This document shows, in pieces, positions 6,574 to 7,486 of a DNA stretch of 7,486 bases; position 1 is the first letter of the stretch, and every line of letters begins with the position of its first letter. Location of the stretch: assembly GCA_903959715.1 (NCBI GenBank), contig CAJBXX010000091.1, forward strand, positions 1 to 7,486, written 5' to 3'. This stretch comes from an uncultured Alphaproteobacteria bacterium. GTDB lineage: Bacteria; Pseudomonadota; Alphaproteobacteria; Rickettsiales; UBA1997. The translations under genes were made by a program, and so were the position numbers. Under the pieces are notes generated by a model, which saw nothing but the letters and a program-made list of their open reading frames with translations, was not told the origin of the DNA and ran no database searches.

Positions 6574-6649
6574 TGGTGCCTAGAGACGGAATCGAACCGC
6601 CGACACAAGGATTTTCAGTCCTTTGCTCTACCGACTGAGCTATCTAGGC
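6574..6649 (-). tRNA. tRNA-Phe (anticodon GAA)
   Basis: Read on the minus strand, the 76-nt gene folds into a complete cloverleaf. The acceptor is GCCTAGA paired with TCTAGGC, with discriminator A73. The D stem is GCTC/GAGC with an AGTCGGTAGA-type loop. The anticodon stem is AAGGA/TCCTT around loop CTGAAAA, giving anticodon GAA (plus strand 6616-6614), phenylalanine. The variable loop is GTGTC. The T stem is GGCGG/CCGTC with one G-T pair and loop TTCGAAT. The 3' CCA is encoded (6576-6574). The gene is opposite in direction to its neighbours. Its 3' end points towards the Panacea pair, with 48 nt between it and the membrane-protein stop. Confidence 0.98.
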
Positions 6650-6662
6650 AAATATTGTAACC

Positions 6663-6690
6663 ATATTAAAAAACTTAGTTTTAAATGCAA
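6663..6690 (-). promoter_or_regulatory. Candidate tRNA-Phe promoter
   Basis: On the minus strand TTGCAT (6690-6685) and TAATAT (6668-6663) are separated by 16 nt, which would start transcription a few bases before the mature tRNA 5' end at 6649. The matches to consensus are modest (3/6 and 4/6). The position is the main argument. Confidence 0.3.
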
Positions 6691-6767
6691 TTAAATATTT
6701 TTTTAAATGCAATTTTCTTTAAAATTTATAATCTTGTTTAAAAATTAAATTCTTTTAAAATTGCATT
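6679..6767. repeat. Three copies of an AATGCAATT motif between tRNA-Phe and ccmD
   Basis: TTTTAAATGCAATT occurs at 6679-6692 and again at 6701-6714, a direct repeat with a 22-bp period (about two helical turns). An inverted copy, AAAATTGCATT, lies at 6757-6767 and is an 11-bp match to AATGCAATTTT at 6706-6716. The first copy overlaps the candidate tRNA promoter -35 box and the third overlaps the candidate ccm promoter. This pattern would suit a dimeric regulator or a looped complex. The 146-bp gap holds no coding sequence that I can support. Confidence 0.45.
6734..6761 (+). promoter_or_regulatory. Candidate promoter of ccmD-ccmE
   Basis: TTGTTT (6734-6739) and TAAAAT (6756-6761) are 16 nt apart and would give a start near 6768, about 28 nt before the ccmD ATG. 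The -10 match is 5/6 and the -35 match only 3/6. This is weak evidence in A+T-rich DNA. Confidence 0.25.
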
Positions 6768-6795
6768 GTTGAATTAAGTTAATTTAAATAAATTT

Positions 6796-6939
6796 ATGGA
6801 AAATTTGAACGATTATTCTTTCTATGTAAACCTTGCCTACGGTCTTTGCGCTGGAATTTTTTTTGTTTATATTTTTAAAATTTTTGTGAATTTTTTTACC
6901 TTAAAAAAAACTCTAAATGATGTTCAAAAAAAATCTTAA
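6796..6939 (+). CDS. ccmD: Small heme-exporter protein CcmD-like, 47 aa
   Basis: CcmD is a tiny inner-membrane protein that, with CcmABC, releases heme-loaded CcmE during system I cytochrome c maturation. This short frame runs from ATG 6796 to TAA 6939. It has the CcmD pattern: a short acidic/aromatic N-terminus (MENLNDYSFYVNLAYG), one membrane helix (about residues 11-35), then a basic tail (LKKTLNDVQKKS) that would stay in the cytoplasm. The FYVNLAYG segment matches the family's conserved aromatic-x-AYG entry to the helix. Its last 23 nt overlap the ccmE start in another frame, as expected for a coupled ccmDE pair. Sequence conservation in this family is low, so the call rests on size, topology and position next to ccmE. 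All three agree. Confidence 0.82.
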   Translation: MENLNDYSFYVNLAYGLCAGIFFVYIFKIFVNFFTLKKTLNDVQKKS

Positions 6940-7375
6940 TCATAAGCAAAAAAGATTAATTTTTGTGACGGCAATTTTTTTAATATCAATTATTTCACTA
7001 ATTTTTATTTTAAAAAATTTTCAAAATAATATTGTCTTTTTTTTCTCGCCATCAGAAATTGATAAAATTCGCTCAAGCCAAGCCAGTGTTCGTGTTGGAG
7101 GTATGATAAAAAAAGATTCTATCAAAAAAATCGACGCTTTAACCACCGAATTTATCATCACCGATTATAAAAATGAACTCACAATTAATTATCGTGGAAT
7201 TTTACCCGACTTATTTCGAGAAGAACAGGGAGTAGTTGCCAAAGGTAAAATAAATATTGCAGAAAATAAATTTTACTCAACGGAATTGTTGGTTAAGCAT
7301 GATGAAAATTATATGCCACCTGAGGTTGCCAAAGATTTATTAAACTTTAAATCTTTCTCGCCTGCAAGACCCTAA
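6917..7375 (+). CDS. ccmE: Cytochrome c maturation protein CcmE (heme chaperone)
   Basis: CcmE is the periplasmic heme chaperone of system I. It binds heme covalently through a histidine and passes it to apocytochrome c at CcmF/H. The sequence shows a basic N-terminus (KKNLNHKQKR), one membrane anchor (about residues 14-32), then the OB-fold domain starting at the family's NIVFFFSPSEI. It continues through VRVGGMIKKDSI, FIITDY, YRGILPDLFREEQGVVAKG and ends with the signature KHDENYMPPEV. The heme-attaching histidine is H128 (codon 7298-7300) and the axial tyrosine is Y132, the HxxxY form, so the protein should be functional. The length (152 aa) is normal. Two adjacent ATG codons (6917 and 6920) are possible starts. 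The gene overlaps ccmD by 23 nt, implying translational coupling. The C-terminal tail FKSFSPARP is encoded within a stem-loop. Confidence 0.97.
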   Translation: MMFKKNLNHKQKRLIFVTAIFLISIISLIFILKNFQNNIVFFFSPSEIDKIRSSQASVRVGGMIKKDSIKKIDALTTEFIITDYKNELTINYRGILPDLFREEQGVVAKGKINIAENKFYSTELLVKHDENYMPPEVAKDLLNFKSFSPARP

Positions 7376-7385
7376 AGCGAGAGAG
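7353..7385 (+). other. Stem-loop spanning the ccmE stop codon
   Basis: CTTTCTCGC (7353-7361) can pair with GCGAGAGAG (7377-7385) over 9 bp, with one G-U pair and a 15-nt loop that contains the TAA stop (7373-7375). This is unusually G+C-rich for the region. No U-run follows, so it is not a classical intrinsic terminator. It could protect the mRNA 3' end or belong to a larger structured RNA. Confidence 0.5.
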
Positions 7386-7486
7386 TTAAGTTCATGCTAA
7401 TTATGGAAATTTGCGATAATGCAAATTCTTAAGGGTGATTCAAGATTCCGAAAGTTTTTAAATTATATATTAATGTTATTAACATA
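7376..7486. other. Non-coding tail after ccmE with further stem-loop potential
   Basis: I find no supportable gene here. The longest plausible reading (ATG 7394) stops after 12 codons. A hairpin AATTTGC (7408-7414) / GCAAATT (7421-7427) with a 6-nt loop lies inside the region. ACCCT (7369-7373) can also pair with AGGGT (7432-7436), enclosing that hairpin. At the end, ATGTTA / TAACAT (7473-7478, 7480-7485) forms a small palindrome next to a TATATT box (7466-7471), which may belong to the promoter of the next gene. Confidence 0.4.

Noticed and set aside
6574..6600. tRNA-Phe 3' end as an attachment site with a duplicate flanking the Panacea pair
   Set aside because: I looked for the GGTTCGAATCC or CTAGGCACCA sequence near 5140-5245 and elsewhere in the window and found no second copy.
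7340..7395. Frameshift at the ccmE C-terminus
   Set aside because: Another frame reads FLACKTLKRES before a stop, but the annotated frame already includes the full KHDENYMPPEV signature and a normal-length tail, so no frameshift is needed.
1..7486. CRISPR array, insertion sequence or transposase remnant
   Set aside because: No regularly spaced repeats with unique spacers, no terminal inverted repeats with a transposase frame, and no recognisable transposase motifs on either strand.

Overview
The window comes from a very A+T-rich bacterial chromosome with a diderm envelope. It carries PriA, an LPS-type family 2 glycosyltransferase, an MlaF-type lipid-transport ATPase, and CcmD/CcmE of the system I cytochrome c maturation pathway. 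A KHDENY-type CcmE, a membrane-anchored DsbA-like protein and strong A/T bias at synonymous codon positions together suggest an alphaproteobacterium, probably a host-associated Rickettsiales-like lineage. That placement is inference from gene content and composition, because the window has no rRNA or other direct taxonomic marker.

Layout. Bases 1-1626 are the 3' part of priA (the N-terminus lies before the window). A small predicted secreted protein of unknown function follows at 1653-2204. It converges on a minus-strand pair: a WaaE/KdtX-like glycosyltransferase (3500-2715), whose stop overlaps the start of an unknown lipoprotein (2718-2218). A 91-bp divergent promoter region at 3501-3591, built around A+T inverted repeats, separates this pair from a plus-strand dsbA-like/mlaF operon (3592-5139). 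Next is a two-gene unit (5245-6525): a Panacea-domain protein and a four-helix membrane protein, with a promoter and palindromes in front. Together these look like an undescribed or poorly described toxin-antitoxin or defence pair. A minus-strand tRNA-Phe(GAA) with encoded CCA (6649-6574) sits just beyond it. After a 146-bp A+T-rich gap with a repeated AATGCAATT motif come a tiny ccmD-like gene (6796-6939) and an overlapping ccmE (6917-7375). The last 111 bases hold no gene but several stem-loops, one spanning the ccmE stop codon.

How the genes fit together. Most of the window concerns the envelope: LPS sugar transfer, a lipoprotein, periplasmic disulfide chemistry (DsbA-like), phospholipid trafficking (MlaF), and heme delivery to apocytochrome c (CcmD/E). 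PriA is a housekeeping replication-restart helicase. The Panacea/membrane-protein pair is the accessory element. It sits between a housekeeping operon and the 3' end of a tRNA gene, a common location for acquired DNA, although no attachment-site duplication is visible here.
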